Below are positions 25,737-37,504 of a stretch of 64,000 bases of DNA, piece by piece. A program made the translations under genes and the position numbers. A model generated the notes under the pieces. That model ran no database searches, was not told where the DNA came from, and worked only from the letters and a program-made list of their open reading frames with translations. The number at the start of each line of letters is the position of its first letter. Position 1 is the first letter of the stretch. Source of the DNA: RDXT01 sp033765305 (lineage in GTDB: Bacteria > Bacteroidota > Bacteroidia > J057); contig JANRID010000021.1 of assembly GCA_033765305.1 (NCBI GenBank), forward strand, positions 3,697 to 67,696, read 5' to 3'.

Positions 25737-27409
25737 TGGCTTCCTTGCGATACGCAATCCACCAATTCCCAGTGCGCCTGTGTATAACGGGCATAATTAT
25801 CACCACCCTGTGGATGGGATGTGGGCAAAATGTGGACAACTCCGGCAAGGCGGTTCTGCGCATGAACCTCGACGAGGGGCTTGCCAGCCTCGATCCGGCC
25901 TCTGCGCGCGACCGCGCGCGCGTCTGGATGTGTGCGCAGCTCTTCAGCGGGCTGGTGGAGCTCGACTCCGCCTTGGCCCTGCAGCCGGCCTTGGCCCGGG
26001 CTTGGGAAATCGATCCCTCCGGCCGGGTCTATACCTTCCGCCTCCGCCGCGATGTGCTGTTTCATGAGGACGCCTGCTTCGGCCCGGCCCGCACCCGCCG
26101 CCTGACGGCGGCAGACGTCGCCTACAGCTTCACCCGCATCTGCGACCCGGCTACCGCCTCCACCGGCAAATGGATCTTTTCCGGTAAAATCCAGGGCCTC
26201 GATGCCTGGCTGGCCGGGCAGGCGCCCGCCATCAGCGGCTTCGAGGTGCTGAACGACAGCACCTTCCGCATTCACCTCCTGAACCCCTTCCCGCCTTTCC
26301 TCTCCCTGCTGGCCATGCCCTACGGATATGTGGTGCCCAAGGAGGCGGTGGAGGCCTACGGCCCCGACTTCCGCGCGCATCCGGTGGGCACCGGCCCCTT
26401 CCGCCTCTTCCGCTGGGATGAAGGCCGCCGGCTGGTGCTGCACCGCAATCCCGCCTACTTTGAGCCGGGGCTGCCCCATCTGGACGCCGTAAGCGTGCAG
26501 TTTATTCCCAGCCGCCTCTCGGCCTTTATCCAGTTCGTGCAGGGCAGGCTCGATTTCATCGGCGACCTCGATGCCTCGTATAAAGATGAGATCTTCAATC
26601 CCGACGGCAGCATCGACTCCGCCTATGCCGCCCGGTATCAGATCCTGCCGGCGCCCCAGCTGAATACCGAGTACCTCGGCATGCTCGCCGATCCTGCGCT
26701 GCCTGCTGCGCAGGCCTCCCCCCTGGCCGATCTGCGGGTGCGGCAGGCGCTGAGCCATGCCATCGACCGGGAGAAGCTGGTCCGCTACCTGCTCAACGGC
26801 ATGGGCACGCCGGCAGAGGCGGGCATGATTCCGGAGGGGCTGCCGGGCTTCAGCGCGGAAGCGGTGCGGGGCTATCCCTATGATCCGGCCCGCGCCCGTG
26901 CCCTGCTCGCAGCAGCAGGCTACGACGGCAGGCCCCTGGTGCTGTATTCCACCCCCAAATACGCGGCCATGACGGAGTTTGTCCAGAAATCCTTCGAGCA
27001 GATCGGGGTGAAGCTCGAAATCCGGAATCTCCAGGGCGGCGCCCTGCGCAAGGAGGTGTACAGCTCCAATGCTGCCTTCTGGCGCGCCAGCTGGATCGCC
27101 GATTATCCCGACGGGGAAAACTACCTCTCGCTCTTCTACAGCCGCAATGCCTCGCCCGTAGGCCCGAATACCACGCATTTTCAGTCGCCGGCCTTCGACC
27201 GCCTCTACGAAGCTGCGCTCCGCGAGACCCGCGACAGCGTACGGCAGCGTCTCTATCAGCAGATGGATCAGCTGGTGATGGATGCCGCGCCGGTGATTCC
27301 GCTCTACTACGACCGCAGCTTCCGCATGCTGCAGCCCTGGGTGAAGGGCCTGAGTTCCAATCCCATGAACCACCTCTCGCTCAAACGGGTGCAGATGCTG
27401 CGCCGCTGA
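25736..27409 (+). CDS. Oligopeptide-binding lipoprotein (SBP_bac_5)
   Basis: 557 residues. Signal sequence with lipobox LWMGC; the body is a family 5 solute-binding protein of ABC transporters: RMNLDEGLASLDPASA, RAWEIDPSGRVYTFRLRRDVLFHED, YSFTRICDP, VGTGPFRLFRWD, RQALSHAIDREKLV and the final VIPLYYDRSFRML. Predicted to capture peptides or similar ligands for a DppBCDF/OppBCDF-type importer, but no permease or ATPase genes are adjacent. ATG 25736 overlaps the end of the divergent promoter; a GTG at 25772 would also leave a short lipoprotein signal. Confidence 0.9.
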   Translation: MASLRYAIHQFPVRLCITGIIITTLWMGCGQNVDNSGKAVLRMNLDEGLASLDPASARDRARVWMCAQLFSGLVELDSALALQPALARAWEIDPSGRVYTFRLRRDVLFHEDACFGPARTRRLTAADVAYSFTRICDPATASTGKWIFSGKIQGLDAWLAGQAPAISGFEVLNDSTFRIHLLNPFPPFLSLLAMPYGYVVPKEAVEAYGPDFRAHPVGTGPFRLFRWDEGRRLVLHRNPAYFEPGLPHLDAVSVQFIPSRLSAFIQFVQGRLDFIGDLDASYKDEIFNPDGSIDSAYAARYQILPAPQLNTEYLGMLADPALPAAQASPLADLRVRQALSHAIDREKLVRYLLNGMGTPAEAGMIPEGLPGFSAEAVRGYPYDPARARALLAAAGYDGRPLVLYSTPKYAAMTEFVQKSFEQIGVKLEIRNLQGGALRKEVYSSNAAFWRASWIADYPDGENYLSLFYSRNASPVGPNTTHFQSPAFDRLYEAALRETRDSVRQRLYQQMDQLVMDAAPVIPLYYDRSFRMLQPWVKGLSSNPMNHLSLKRVQMLRR

Positions 27410-27415
27410 AACGCA

Positions 27416-27443
27416 GCATCCCGGCCGCAGGGGGCCGGGATGC
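27416..27443 (+). terminator. GC-rich hairpin terminator
   Basis: GCATCCCGGCC (27416-27426) pairs with GGCCGGGATGC (27433-27443), 6 bp after the binding-protein stop and before the convergent DUF937 gene. Confidence 0.65.
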
Positions 27444-27469
27444 GCCGGGATGCGAGATGCGGCAGGCGC

Positions 27470-28081
27470 TTACTGGCGGGGCTGCATGAAGCGGCCTACC
27501 ATGCCCATGACGTCGTCGACTGCGCTGCCGTCGTTGTCCTGATCGAGGAAGCGGCTTACCATGCCCATCAGGCCGTCGGCCTGCTGCTGGCCTGCCTGCA
27601 TGCCGGCGGTCTGGCCGCCGCCGAGGATCATGCCGGCAAGGCCGCCGATGTCCATGCCGCCTTGTCCGCTCTGGCCGCCGCGCTGCTGCGCCAGGAAGCT
27701 CATCACCACCGGGCCGAGGTTTTCGAGCAGCTTGCCCACAATGCCGGAGTCCAGGCCGGTAGCCTGGCCGATGCCTTGCTGGAGCTGGTTCTGGCGCTGG
27801 CCGAAGAGGCTGCCGATGATGTCGGCGCCGGGGCCGTTGTCCTGCGAGCCGAGGAAGCCCACGAGGTTGTCCATGAAGCCCGTGCCGTGCGCGTCCATCG
27901 TCTGGGCGAGCTGCTGCGCGCCCTGGTCATTGCTGGCCTGGCGGCCCATCGCGCCGAGAATCATCGGAAGCGCGGCGGAAACTGCGGTCTGCGTCTGCTG
28001 CTGGTCGATGCCCAGCTGCTGGCTGAGCGCTTCCATCGCGGGGCCGTCGAGCTGACCCATGAGTTGGTTTACAATAGACAT
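27470..28081 (-). CDS. DUF937 (YidB-like) protein
   Basis: 203 residues, no signal peptide. The N-terminal half (LGIDQQQTQTAVSAALPMILGAM) matches DUF937, whose alpha-helical repeats contain the conserved ALP.IL.gm pattern; the rest is Gln/Gly/Met rich, with GLAGMILGGG and a C-terminal DQDNDGSAVDDVMGMVGRF that looks like a calcium-binding-type acidic loop. Function of the family is unknown. Start ATG 28081 (MSIVNQLMG); TATCTTTA, one base off the -7 consensus, lies at 28122-28129 on this strand. Confidence 0.8.
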   Translation of the reverse strand: MSIVNQLMGQLDGPAMEALSQQLGIDQQQTQTAVSAALPMILGAMGRQASNDQGAQQLAQTMDAHGTGFMDNLVGFLGSQDNGPGADIIGSLFGQRQNQLQQGIGQATGLDSGIVGKLLENLGPVVMSFLAQQRGGQSGQGGMDIGGLAGMILGGGQTAGMQAGQQQADGLMGMVSRFLDQDNDGSAVDDVMGMVGRFMQPRQ

Positions 28082-28153
28082 GTCGTTTCGGGGTAGAAAA
28101 ACAGGGTGGAACAGGATGGGATAAAGATACGGATTACCAGGCAATCTCCGAGA

Positions 28154-29194
28154 TTAAGATGTGCGCGGCATCAAAAGGTCACGCCCTGCGGGCGTATTTC
28201 CGTCCGGCAGGTGCAGCGCCTGCGGCAGGGCATATACCGCCCGGACCTGCTCCGGCGTATTGGCTTCGCGGATGAGGTCGCCCCAGGCCATGAGCCAGGC
28301 CCAGCGGGGCTGGGCCGCGAGCACTTCCGGCGAAGGCAGCGCCCCCACTTCCCCCAGTGCGACGGGTTTGCCTGCCGCCAGCCTGAGCAGGCCTTCGTAG
28401 TGCGCCGGGTCGAACTGGCTGTGATAGATGTCCAGCGCCAGCACGTCCGCATAGCGGTGCCCCGGGAAATAGGCCTCGTGCGGCGCGGCGCTGTGATAGG
28501 GGCCGTTGGGATTCCAGACCCAGACAAGATGGTCGAGACGGTGCACATGGATGAAACGGTGGTACAGATTGCGCCAGAGCCGGACAAAATCCGCCGGTCC
28601 GGGCCTGCCGCCCCACCAGAACCAGGCGCCGTTCATCTCGTGGTAGGGCCGCCAGAGCACGGGCACCCGGTGGCGCTTCAGCACCCGCAGGCAGCGCGCT
28701 GCGGCGTCGGTCTGGGCCAGCCAGCGCCGGTGCAGCCGGGTGCCGGGAGTCAGCAGCGCCCGCCACTGCGCATCGGGGATCTGCCGCTGAATGCCGCCTT
28801 CAAACGCCACGGGCTCTTCGTCCAGCGGACAGACCGCATGCCAGGTAAAGCAGATCACCGCCCCCCGGCGGTGCTGCCGGATGGCTTCGTCCAGATTGGC
28901 CTGCCGGAAATCAATGCCGTCATGGGTGCCGGGGGCGGAAAAGCCGAGGTCCTGGCCCCAGAGGGCCGGGTAATGCCCGCCGAGGGCTGCCGCTGCTTCG
29001 CTCCACCGCGAGCCCCAGGCAGGCGGATTGTGCTGGCCTGAGAGGAACTGGTTTCCAGAAATCAGATAGAGCAGCGCCAGCAGCCGCCGGGCTTCCGGGC
29101 TGGCATGCGGATGGGCCGGGCGCAGGCGGCGGGCCAGCGCCGTGACGGCCGGGTGATACAGGCGGGAGGCGGCGGGCCGGCGGGCAGCGGACAT
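28154..29194 (-). CDS. Glycoside hydrolase family 26-like (beta-mannanase)
   Basis: 346 residues from ATG 29194. GH26 hallmarks: LSGQHNPP near residue 52, acid/base Glu186 in WRPYHEMNGAWFWWGG, and nucleophile Glu282 in PVALGEVG. Such enzymes cleave beta-1,4-mannan or related glucans with retention. No signal peptide is seen, either from this start or from the alternative ATG at 29281 (which adds 29 residues, including CKTMLTACKSS, of lower-GC sequence). So the enzyme may act in the cytoplasm on imported oligosaccharides, or its export signal is unconventional. No sugar transporter or SusCD pair is nearby. Confidence 0.82.
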   Translation of the reverse strand: MSAARRPAASRLYHPAVTALARRLRPAHPHASPEARRLLALLYLISGNQFLSGQHNPPAWGSRWSEAAAALGGHYPALWGQDLGFSAPGTHDGIDFRQANLDEAIRQHRRGAVICFTWHAVCPLDEEPVAFEGGIQRQIPDAQWRALLTPGTRLHRRWLAQTDAAARCLRVLKRHRVPVLWRPYHEMNGAWFWWGGRPGPADFVRLWRNLYHRFIHVHRLDHLVWVWNPNGPYHSAAPHEAYFPGHRYADVLALDIYHSQFDPAHYEGLLRLAAGKPVALGEVGALPSPEVLAAQPRWAWLMAWGDLIREANTPEQVRAVYALPQALHLPDGNTPAGRDLLMPRTS

Positions 29195-29342
29195 GCGGCG
29201 GGGCAGGGTAGGAGCAGCAAGATCGGCATCCGCCGAACTTTTACAAGCTGTTAACATCGTTTTACACCAGTTCTCAGTCATCTGCCCCGGTCTTGCGTAC
29301 GTTTGAAGGTACGCTCATGGTTTCAAGCAATCTACTGTACTG

Positions 29343-29735
29343 ATGCGATTCACACTCACCTTCATGCTGCTGGGAGCAGCTGTCCTGCACCCGCTCCGCG
29401 CCCAGCAATGCCTCGCCGCATTTCTCGATCAGCAGATGATCGTAGACGCCTACACGCCCGGCGGCGTATGCCGGGTCTCCGCCGCCGCCCGCGGCTCCCT
29501 CGCCGTGTACACCGTCGATCTGTCGCCGGAGGCCAGCATTCCCCTGGATAAAGTCCGGTTTCAGATCGCCATCCGCGACCACGAGACCAATACCCTGCGG
29601 ATGTTTTCGGAAAAACCTTGCCGGGAGGTACCGGTGCAGGAGGTGCTGGCGCGCTGCAAGCCCGGCGACCGGATCGTGCTGCTGCTCCTGGAGGGCGGCT
29701 ATTCCCTGCCGCATCATGAAATCCTCATCTACTGA
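29343..29735 (+). CDS. Small secreted protein, unknown function
   Basis: 130 residues with a signal peptide ending HPLRAQ. The mature part has three or four cysteines (QQCLAAFLD, GGVCRVSAA, EKPCREVP, ARCKPGD) that could form disulphides, and ends in a short hydrophobic/aromatic EILIY. No family recognised. It begins a same-strand group with the 82-residue protein at 29746 (10 bp gap) and the membrane regulator at 30042, so the three may be one unit. Confidence 0.7.
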   Translation: MRFTLTFMLLGAAVLHPLRAQQCLAAFLDQQMIVDAYTPGGVCRVSAAARGSLAVYTVDLSPEASIPLDKVRFQIAIRDHETNTLRMFSEKPCREVPVQEVLARCKPGDRIVLLLLEGGYSLPHHEILIY

Positions 29736-29745
29736 CTTTTGCACA

Positions 29746-29994
29746 ATGCGTATAAAAACCAGCATCTGGATCGGTCTGATCTGTGTAGTATGTGTGCAGG
29801 TGGCAGGGTTGCCTGAGAGTTCGGGCAGCCGTGCGCCTGCGGAGGGATACGAGGCGTTTCCGGCTGGCCGGGACGGCAAGCAGCCGGCTCTTCCGGTCCT
29901 GCAGGCGGGCTGGATGGATGGCAAAGATTGGAGCAGCAGCCTGTTTTTCGAGGAAATACTCCGCACAGCTGCTCCGGACAGCGTTGGCTGCTGA
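29746..29994 (+). CDS. Small exported protein, unknown function
   Basis: 82 residues from ATG 29746, 10 bp after the preceding stop. A signal-peptide-like N-terminus (MRIKTSIWIGLICVVCVQVAG) is followed by a Pro/Gly/Ala-rich stretch and WMDGKDWSSSLFFEEILRT. No known domain. The same frame is open upstream to 29716, overlapping the previous gene. The next gene, a membrane-bound regulator, starts 47 bp later. Confidence 0.5.
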   Translation: MRIKTSIWIGLICVVCVQVAGLPESSGSRAPAEGYEAFPAGRDGKQPALPVLQAGWMDGKDWSSSLFFEEILRTAAPDSVGC

Positions 29995-30041
29995 CGGGCG
30001 CGGCGTCGGAGCGTTCCGGAATAGCTCGTATCTTTATCCGG

Positions 30042-30935
30042 ATGAAACGGATGGCAACTGGAAAAGCCGCTGCGGTGCTGAGCCTGCTCCTGGCAAGCAT
30101 TCTGCTGGCCCTGCCTGCGGCAGCGCCGGATCCGGGCATGCGCCCGGAAGACCAGGCCCGGCGGATGAACCTGGCCCTGCGCCGGACGGCGCATCTGCTG
30201 CTCGCCGCCGCAGGCGACAGCAGCTCGGCCATTCTGCCCGTACAGCAGACCGGTCCGCAGCAATGGCAGATCCGGATGCAGGGGGCCTTCGACTATGACC
30301 TGCTGCCGGGCCTGCTGGAAGCCTCCCTGCTGCTGCACCAGATCCGCAGCAATTACGATGCAGCGGTGCTGAGCTGCGAAGACGGGGAGCTGCAGCTGGG
30401 GTACACCTATCTGGATTTCAAGCAGTTTGGCGAAGTGCCCTGCAGCGGGCGCAGTCAGGCGCCCGGCTGCTGCGACCTGCAGGTCACCTGCCTGCCTGCG
30501 GATCAGCCGGCCGGCGCCGGCTTTCCCTGGCGCTGGCTGCTGGCAGGGGGCTGTGTGCTCGCTGCGGGCCTGCTGGCCTTCCGGCAGCCTGCGCCGCCGC
30601 AGCACGTGCCGTCCGCGCCGGATCCGCAGGACACCGGCGCAATCCGCCTGAGCCGGACCCTGTTCGAGCCGCAGCGCCTGCTGCTCACCGTCGCCGGCGA
30701 GGCGCATACGCTCACCTACCGGGAGGCCCGCCTGCTGGAGCTGTTTGCCCGGCATCCCGGCGAGGTGCTGGAGCGGGCCCGCATCCTCGACACCGTCTGG
30801 GGCGCCGAAGGCGTCATTGTGGGCCGGAGTGTGGATGTATTCGTTTCGCGCCTGCGCAAGCTGCTGCGCGCTGATCCGGGCCTCCGCCTGGCGGCGGTCC
30901 ACGGCGTCGGCTACCGGCTGGAGGTGCAGGCCTGA
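30042..30935 (+). CDS. Membrane-anchored OmpR-type winged-helix regulator
   Basis: 297 residues. N-terminal signal/anchor (residues 8-28), an extracytoplasmic domain of about 135 residues with five cysteines (112, 134, 143, 144, 150), a transmembrane helix near 164-180 (WRWLLAGGCVLAAGLLAF), and a C-terminal OmpR/PhoB winged helix from about 202 (LTYREARLLELFARHPGEVL, then VDVFVSRLRKLLRADPG and GVGYRLE). The topology is the reverse of ToxR, with the DNA-binding domain at the C-terminus. Predicted to sense a periplasmic cue, possibly thiol redox state, and bind DNA from the membrane. No receiver domain, so not a two-component partner. Start ATG 30042; the upstream frame to 29928 lacks a signal. 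Confidence 0.82.
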   Translation: MKRMATGKAAAVLSLLLASILLALPAAAPDPGMRPEDQARRMNLALRRTAHLLLAAAGDSSSAILPVQQTGPQQWQIRMQGAFDYDLLPGLLEASLLLHQIRSNYDAAVLSCEDGELQLGYTYLDFKQFGEVPCSGRSQAPGCCDLQVTCLPADQPAGAGFPWRWLLAGGCVLAAGLLAFRQPAPPQHVPSAPDPQDTGAIRLSRTLFEPQRLLLTVAGEAHTLTYREARLLELFARHPGEVLERARILDTVWGAEGVIVGRSVDVFVSRLRKLLRADPGLRLAAVHGVGYRLEVQA

Positions 30936-30950
30936 CCCTGAAATACCGCA

Positions 30951-30976
30951 AGGCCCCGGCAGCGATGCCGGGGCCT
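30951..30976. terminator. Bidirectional terminator
   Basis: AGGCCCCGGCA (30951-30961) pairs with TGCCGGGGCCT (30966-30976) around GCGA, followed by GTTTG, between the convergent regulator and secA genes. Confidence 0.75.
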
Positions 30977-30998
30977 GTTTGAGATCTGTGTGTGCAGA

Positions 30999-34274
<3,276 letters not shown>

Positions 34275-34317
34275 CGGATGGGCATTGTTCGTGATCGGAA
34301 ACCGGGTAAAGGACAGG

Positions 34318-34325
34318 CGAAATTA
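34318..34325 (-). promoter_or_regulatory. Probable -7 element of secA (TAATTTCG)
   Basis: One base from TAnnTTTG, 44 bp upstream of the secA start and overlapping the end of the inositol-phosphatase gene. Confidence 0.35.
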
Positions 34326-35153
34326 GGAATTCTGCGCATGATTTTGTGCGGTGCTGCGGTCTGCTTCCTGGAGCAGGCCAAGCAGTTCGGCGTGGATGAG
34401 GCCATTGGTGGCGACAATTTCGGCGCCGCTGCCATAGGCAGCGCCGCCGCGGTAATCGGTCACCTGGCCGCCTGCTTCGGTCACGAGCAGCGCGCCGGCG
34501 GCGACATCCCAGGGATTGAGGCTGTATTCGAAGTAGCCGGCATAGCGGCCTGCGGCCACATAGGCGAGGTCGAGGGCTGCGCTGCCCATGCGGCGGAGGC
34601 CGTGCGCCTGATGCACCACCCGGTCCACAGCCCGCAGATGGGCCTCCAGCCGGGCGTGGCGCTGATAGGGGAATCCGGTGGCAATCAGCCCTTCAGCCAT
34701 CATGGGCCGTCGGCTGACGCGGATGGGGGTGCCGTCGAGCCAGGCGCCGCCGCCCAGTACTGCATGAAACAGCCGCCCGCTCACCGGCTCGTATACGTAG
34801 CCGAGCACCGTACTGCCGGCAGCCTGCAGGGCCAGGCTGATGCAGAAGTGCGGCACGCCGTGGGTAAAGTTGGACGTGCCGTCGATGGGGTCGATCACCC
34901 AGACGTATTCGTTGGTTCCAGGCTGATCCTCAAGCTCTTCGTTGATAAAACCGGAACCCGGCAGCAGGCGGGCGCAGCCTGCGCGCAGGCGCTCGTCGGC
35001 GCCTACGTCCACATAGGTGAAGGGGTTGAAGGCACCCTTGAACTCCACCTGCGCATACTCGAAGGAGCGGAACTCCTGTGCGATATAGGCTCCGGTCTCC
35101 TGCAGCAGCTGCCGGATGCCGGAATCGAGCGTAGGATCGAGGTGAGGAGCCAT
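34323..35153 (-). CDS. Inositol monophosphatase family protein
   Basis: 276 residues. The two metal-binding signatures are clear: NEELED with WVIDPIDGTSNFTHG, and the C-terminal NPWDVAAGALLVTEAGG. The family contains Mg2+-dependent phosphatases acting on inositol phosphates, fructose-1,6-bisphosphate, PAP or histidinol phosphate; which of these applies is not clear. Start ATG 35153 (MAPHLDPTL) lies 24 bp after an exact -7 element (TATCTTTG, 35178-35185), which excludes most of the open frame to 35180. Ends 48 bp before secA and could be read through into it. Confidence 0.9.
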   Translation of the reverse strand: MAPHLDPTLDSGIRQLLQETGAYIAQEFRSFEYAQVEFKGAFNPFTYVDVGADERLRAGCARLLPGSGFINEELEDQPGTNEYVWVIDPIDGTSNFTHGVPHFCISLALQAAGSTVLGYVYEPVSGRLFHAVLGGGAWLDGTPIRVSRRPMMAEGLIATGFPYQRHARLEAHLRAVDRVVHQAHGLRRMGSAALDLAYVAAGRYAGYFEYSLNPWDVAAGALLVTEAGGQVTDYRGGAAYGSGAEIVATNGLIHAELLGLLQEADRSTAQNHAQNS

Positions 35154-35177
35154 GCGGAATCGGTGAACTGCGGCGCG

Positions 35178-35185
35178 CAAAGATA
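35178..35185 (-). promoter_or_regulatory. -7 promoter element (TATCTTTG)
   Basis: Exact TAnnTTTG match on the minus strand, 24 bp upstream of the inositol-phosphatase start. No clear TTTG -33 box at the usual distance. Confidence 0.55.
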
Positions 35186-35304
35186 GGTACGAAAGCTGTG
35201 CCGAAGGAGTTTGCCCGGCACAAAATACCGGCTGCTGCCTGCCGGAATGGCTGCCTGCTGCCGGAGTGTCAGGCTGAGTGTGTTTTTTGTTGGCAAATAC
35301 TAAT

Positions 35305-35312
35305 TAAATTTG
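35305..35312 (+). promoter_or_regulatory. -7 promoter element (TAAATTTG)
   Basis: Exact TAnnTTTG match in an AT-rich stretch, 72 bp before the VOC gene start. A TTTG at 35286-35289 is 15 bp upstream, somewhat close for a -33 box. Confidence 0.5.
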
Positions 35313-35384
35313 CTTTTTGAAAAACAGATGTGTATGTTTACTCCGTCAATTTCACTTCCTTCTTCACCTCCTCATCCTGCTGCA

Positions 35385-35756
35385 ATGGCACACATGCTGA
35401 ACTGGTTTGAGATCCCGGTCCGGGATATTCACCGCGCTTGCACGTTCTATGGCGCTATTTTCAACGCCGACATCCAGCCGACCGAATTCGCCGGGTTTAC
35501 GATGGCCTATCTGCCAGGCCAGGACGGCGACGTGACCGGAGGCCTCATCCAGCACGAGATGTACACCCCGTCCCACCACGCAGGCCCGCTGCTGTACCTC
35601 AACGGCGGGGACGACCTGCAGGCCGTGCTCGACCGGGTAGAAGGCGCCGGCGGCCAGATCCTCAGCCCCAAGCGCGAGATTGCGCCGGAGGTAGGGTATA
35701 TGGCCTTGTTCATCGACTCGGAGGGCAACCGCATGGCCCTGCACTCGATGGGCTGA
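35385..35756 (+). CDS. VOC (glyoxalase/bleomycin-resistance) superfamily protein
   Basis: 123 residues with one complete glyoxalase-like module pair: LNWFEIPVRDIHRACTFYGAIF at the start, a middle AGGQILSPKREIAPEVGYMALFIDSEGNRMALHS. The FIDSEGNRMALHS end is typical of the stand-alone VOC proteins annotated as glyoxalase-like. Metal-dependent fold; substrate unknown. Start ATG 35385 (MAHMLNWFEI); the upstream frame runs across the promoter. Confidence 0.85.
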   Translation: MAHMLNWFEIPVRDIHRACTFYGAIFNADIQPTEFAGFTMAYLPGQDGDVTGGLIQHEMYTPSHHAGPLLYLNGGDDLQAVLDRVEGAGGQILSPKREIAPEVGYMALFIDSEGNRMALHSMG

Positions 35757-35869
35757 GCGGATCGGGTCTGGCGCCCGGGCCGCGGATGCCGCATCTGCAC
35801 AGCCGCTTTGGCAGGCTATGAAGATGTTTGCATATTTGGGCCTTGTCCGCCTTCTCTGATCCCATCCCG

Positions 35870-37501
35870 ATGCGTCTCCGATTGTTGATCTGTTGCTGGG
35901 CCGCAGGCTGGTGCGCCAGCCTGCCTGCCCAGGATCTGCCTGGCAGCCACGTAAGCGGCAGCTTCCAGACCGATGTCCAGTATCTCTTTCCCGACTCCAT
36001 CATCGGCGCCCGCAGCGCGGACGAGACGGTGCTTTCCAACAGCTACCTGCAGCTCAGCTGGTCGCAGGGGCCGCTGAGCGCCGCCATCCGCTATGAAGCC
36101 TATCTCAATCCCCTCCTTGGCTTCGACCCCCGATACAAAGGCCAGGGCATCGCGCACCGGAGCGCCAGCTACCGGACGGAGCGGCTCGAAATCACGGCCG
36201 GCCACACCTACGACCAGTTCGGCAACGGCATCATCTTCCGGGCCTATCAGGAATGGGCGCTGGGCATCGACAATGCCGTGGACGGGATCCGGGTGCTGGT
36301 CCGGCCTGTCAAGGGCCTGAGCATCAAAGGGCTGATCGGGCGCCAGCGCCGATTTTTCGGCTACAGCGAGGGTCTGCTGCGCGGCGGGGATCTGGAGCTG
36401 GATCTGAATGCGGCGTTCAAACCCCTCCAGGACGCCAAGACCCGCCTGACCATCGGCGGCAGTGTGATGAACCGCTTCCAGCAGGATGATGACCCCCGGC
36501 TGCTCCTGCCGGAGCAGGTATCGGCGTTCGCAGCACGCTTCCGCCTGCTGCGGGGCGGCTTCTCGCTCGACGGCGAGTATGCCTACAAAATCAACGACCC
36601 CTTCCAGCTCAACCGCTACGTGTACAACCCCGGCAGCGCCTGGTATGCCAGCGGCGCCTGGACCGGCAAGCGCTTTGGCTTGATTGTCAGCGGAAAACGC
36701 ATCGACAACATGGATTTCCGCTCGCAGCGGCAGGTCTCCCTCCAGGAAGCTACCCTGAGCTTTCTGCCGCCCATTTCCCGCCTCCATACCTACCGCCTGC
36801 CGACCCTCTATCCCTATGCCACCCAGCTCAACGGCGAAGTGGGCTTCCAGGCCAGCCTCTACTACAACCTGCCTAAGAATACGCCGCTCGGCGGCAAGTA
36901 CGGCACCCAGATTTCGGTGAATTATTCCCGCATTCACGGCCTCGATACCGTATTCTCGGAGCCGGGCTTCCGGTATGCTTCGTCGTTTCTGGGCGACTGG
37001 GACAAGCTCTACTTCGAGGATCTGAACATCGAGATCAACCGGAAATGGACGCCCAAGCTCCGGACAATCCTGACGTACATTCACCTGAAATACAACAAGG
37101 ACATCATCGAGCTGGGCAGCCCCAATGCAGGCTTCGGCATCGTGGATACGCACATCGGCATTCTGGAAGCGCAGTACCGGCTGAAGCCCAAGGTCTCGCT
37201 GCGCGGCGAGGTGCAGCACATGTACACCCGCCAGGATTTGGGCAGCTGGGTGATGGCCCTGGCCGAGGTCTCCATCTCGCCGCACTGGTACCTCACCCTG
37301 TCCGACGAATACAACTACGGCAATCCCGATCCTGCGCGGCGGGTGCATTACTACTTCGCTTCGGCGGCCTACGCCTTCGAGTCCACGCGCATTGCGCTGA
37401 CGTACAGCCGCCAGCGGCGGGGCCTGCTCTGTGTGGGCGGCATCTGCCGGGAGGTGCCCGCTTCCAACGGATTCGGGCTCTCGGTGGCCAGCACCTTCTA
37501 G
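35870..37501 (+). CDS. DUF6029 outer-membrane barrel protein
   Basis: 543 residues. Signal peptide ending SLPAQ, then alternating strands with aromatic girdles throughout and a C-terminal strand ending ASTF, the signature of an outer-membrane beta-barrel. Segments such as RLEITAGHTYDQFGNGIIFRAYQEWALGID and LSIKGLIGRQRRFF match the DUF6029 family of Bacteroidota. Function is unknown; a porin-like or surface role is inference. Its stop lies 3 bp from the convergent muramidase-like gene. Confidence 0.8.
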   Translation: MRLRLLICCWAAGWCASLPAQDLPGSHVSGSFQTDVQYLFPDSIIGARSADETVLSNSYLQLSWSQGPLSAAIRYEAYLNPLLGFDPRYKGQGIAHRSASYRTERLEITAGHTYDQFGNGIIFRAYQEWALGIDNAVDGIRVLVRPVKGLSIKGLIGRQRRFFGYSEGLLRGGDLELDLNAAFKPLQDAKTRLTIGGSVMNRFQQDDDPRLLLPEQVSAFAARFRLLRGGFSLDGEYAYKINDPFQLNRYVYNPGSAWYASGAWTGKRFGLIVSGKRIDNMDFRSQRQVSLQEATLSFLPPISRLHTYRLPTLYPYATQLNGEVGFQASLYYNLPKNTPLGGKYGTQISVNYSRIHGLDTVFSEPGFRYASSFLGDWDKLYFEDLNIEINRKWTPKLRTILTYIHLKYNKDIIELGSPNAGFGIVDTHIGILEAQYRLKPKVSLRGEVQHMYTRQDLGSWVMALAEVSISPHWYLTLSDEYNYGNPDPARRVHYYFASAAYAFESTRIALTYSRQRRGLLCVGGICREVPASNGFGLSVASTF

Positions 37502-37504
37502 CGG

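Noticed and set aside
25439..27373. 644-residue minus-strand reading frame opposite the oligopeptide-binding gene
   Set aside because: No conserved motif and explained by third-position GC bias of the plus-strand gene.
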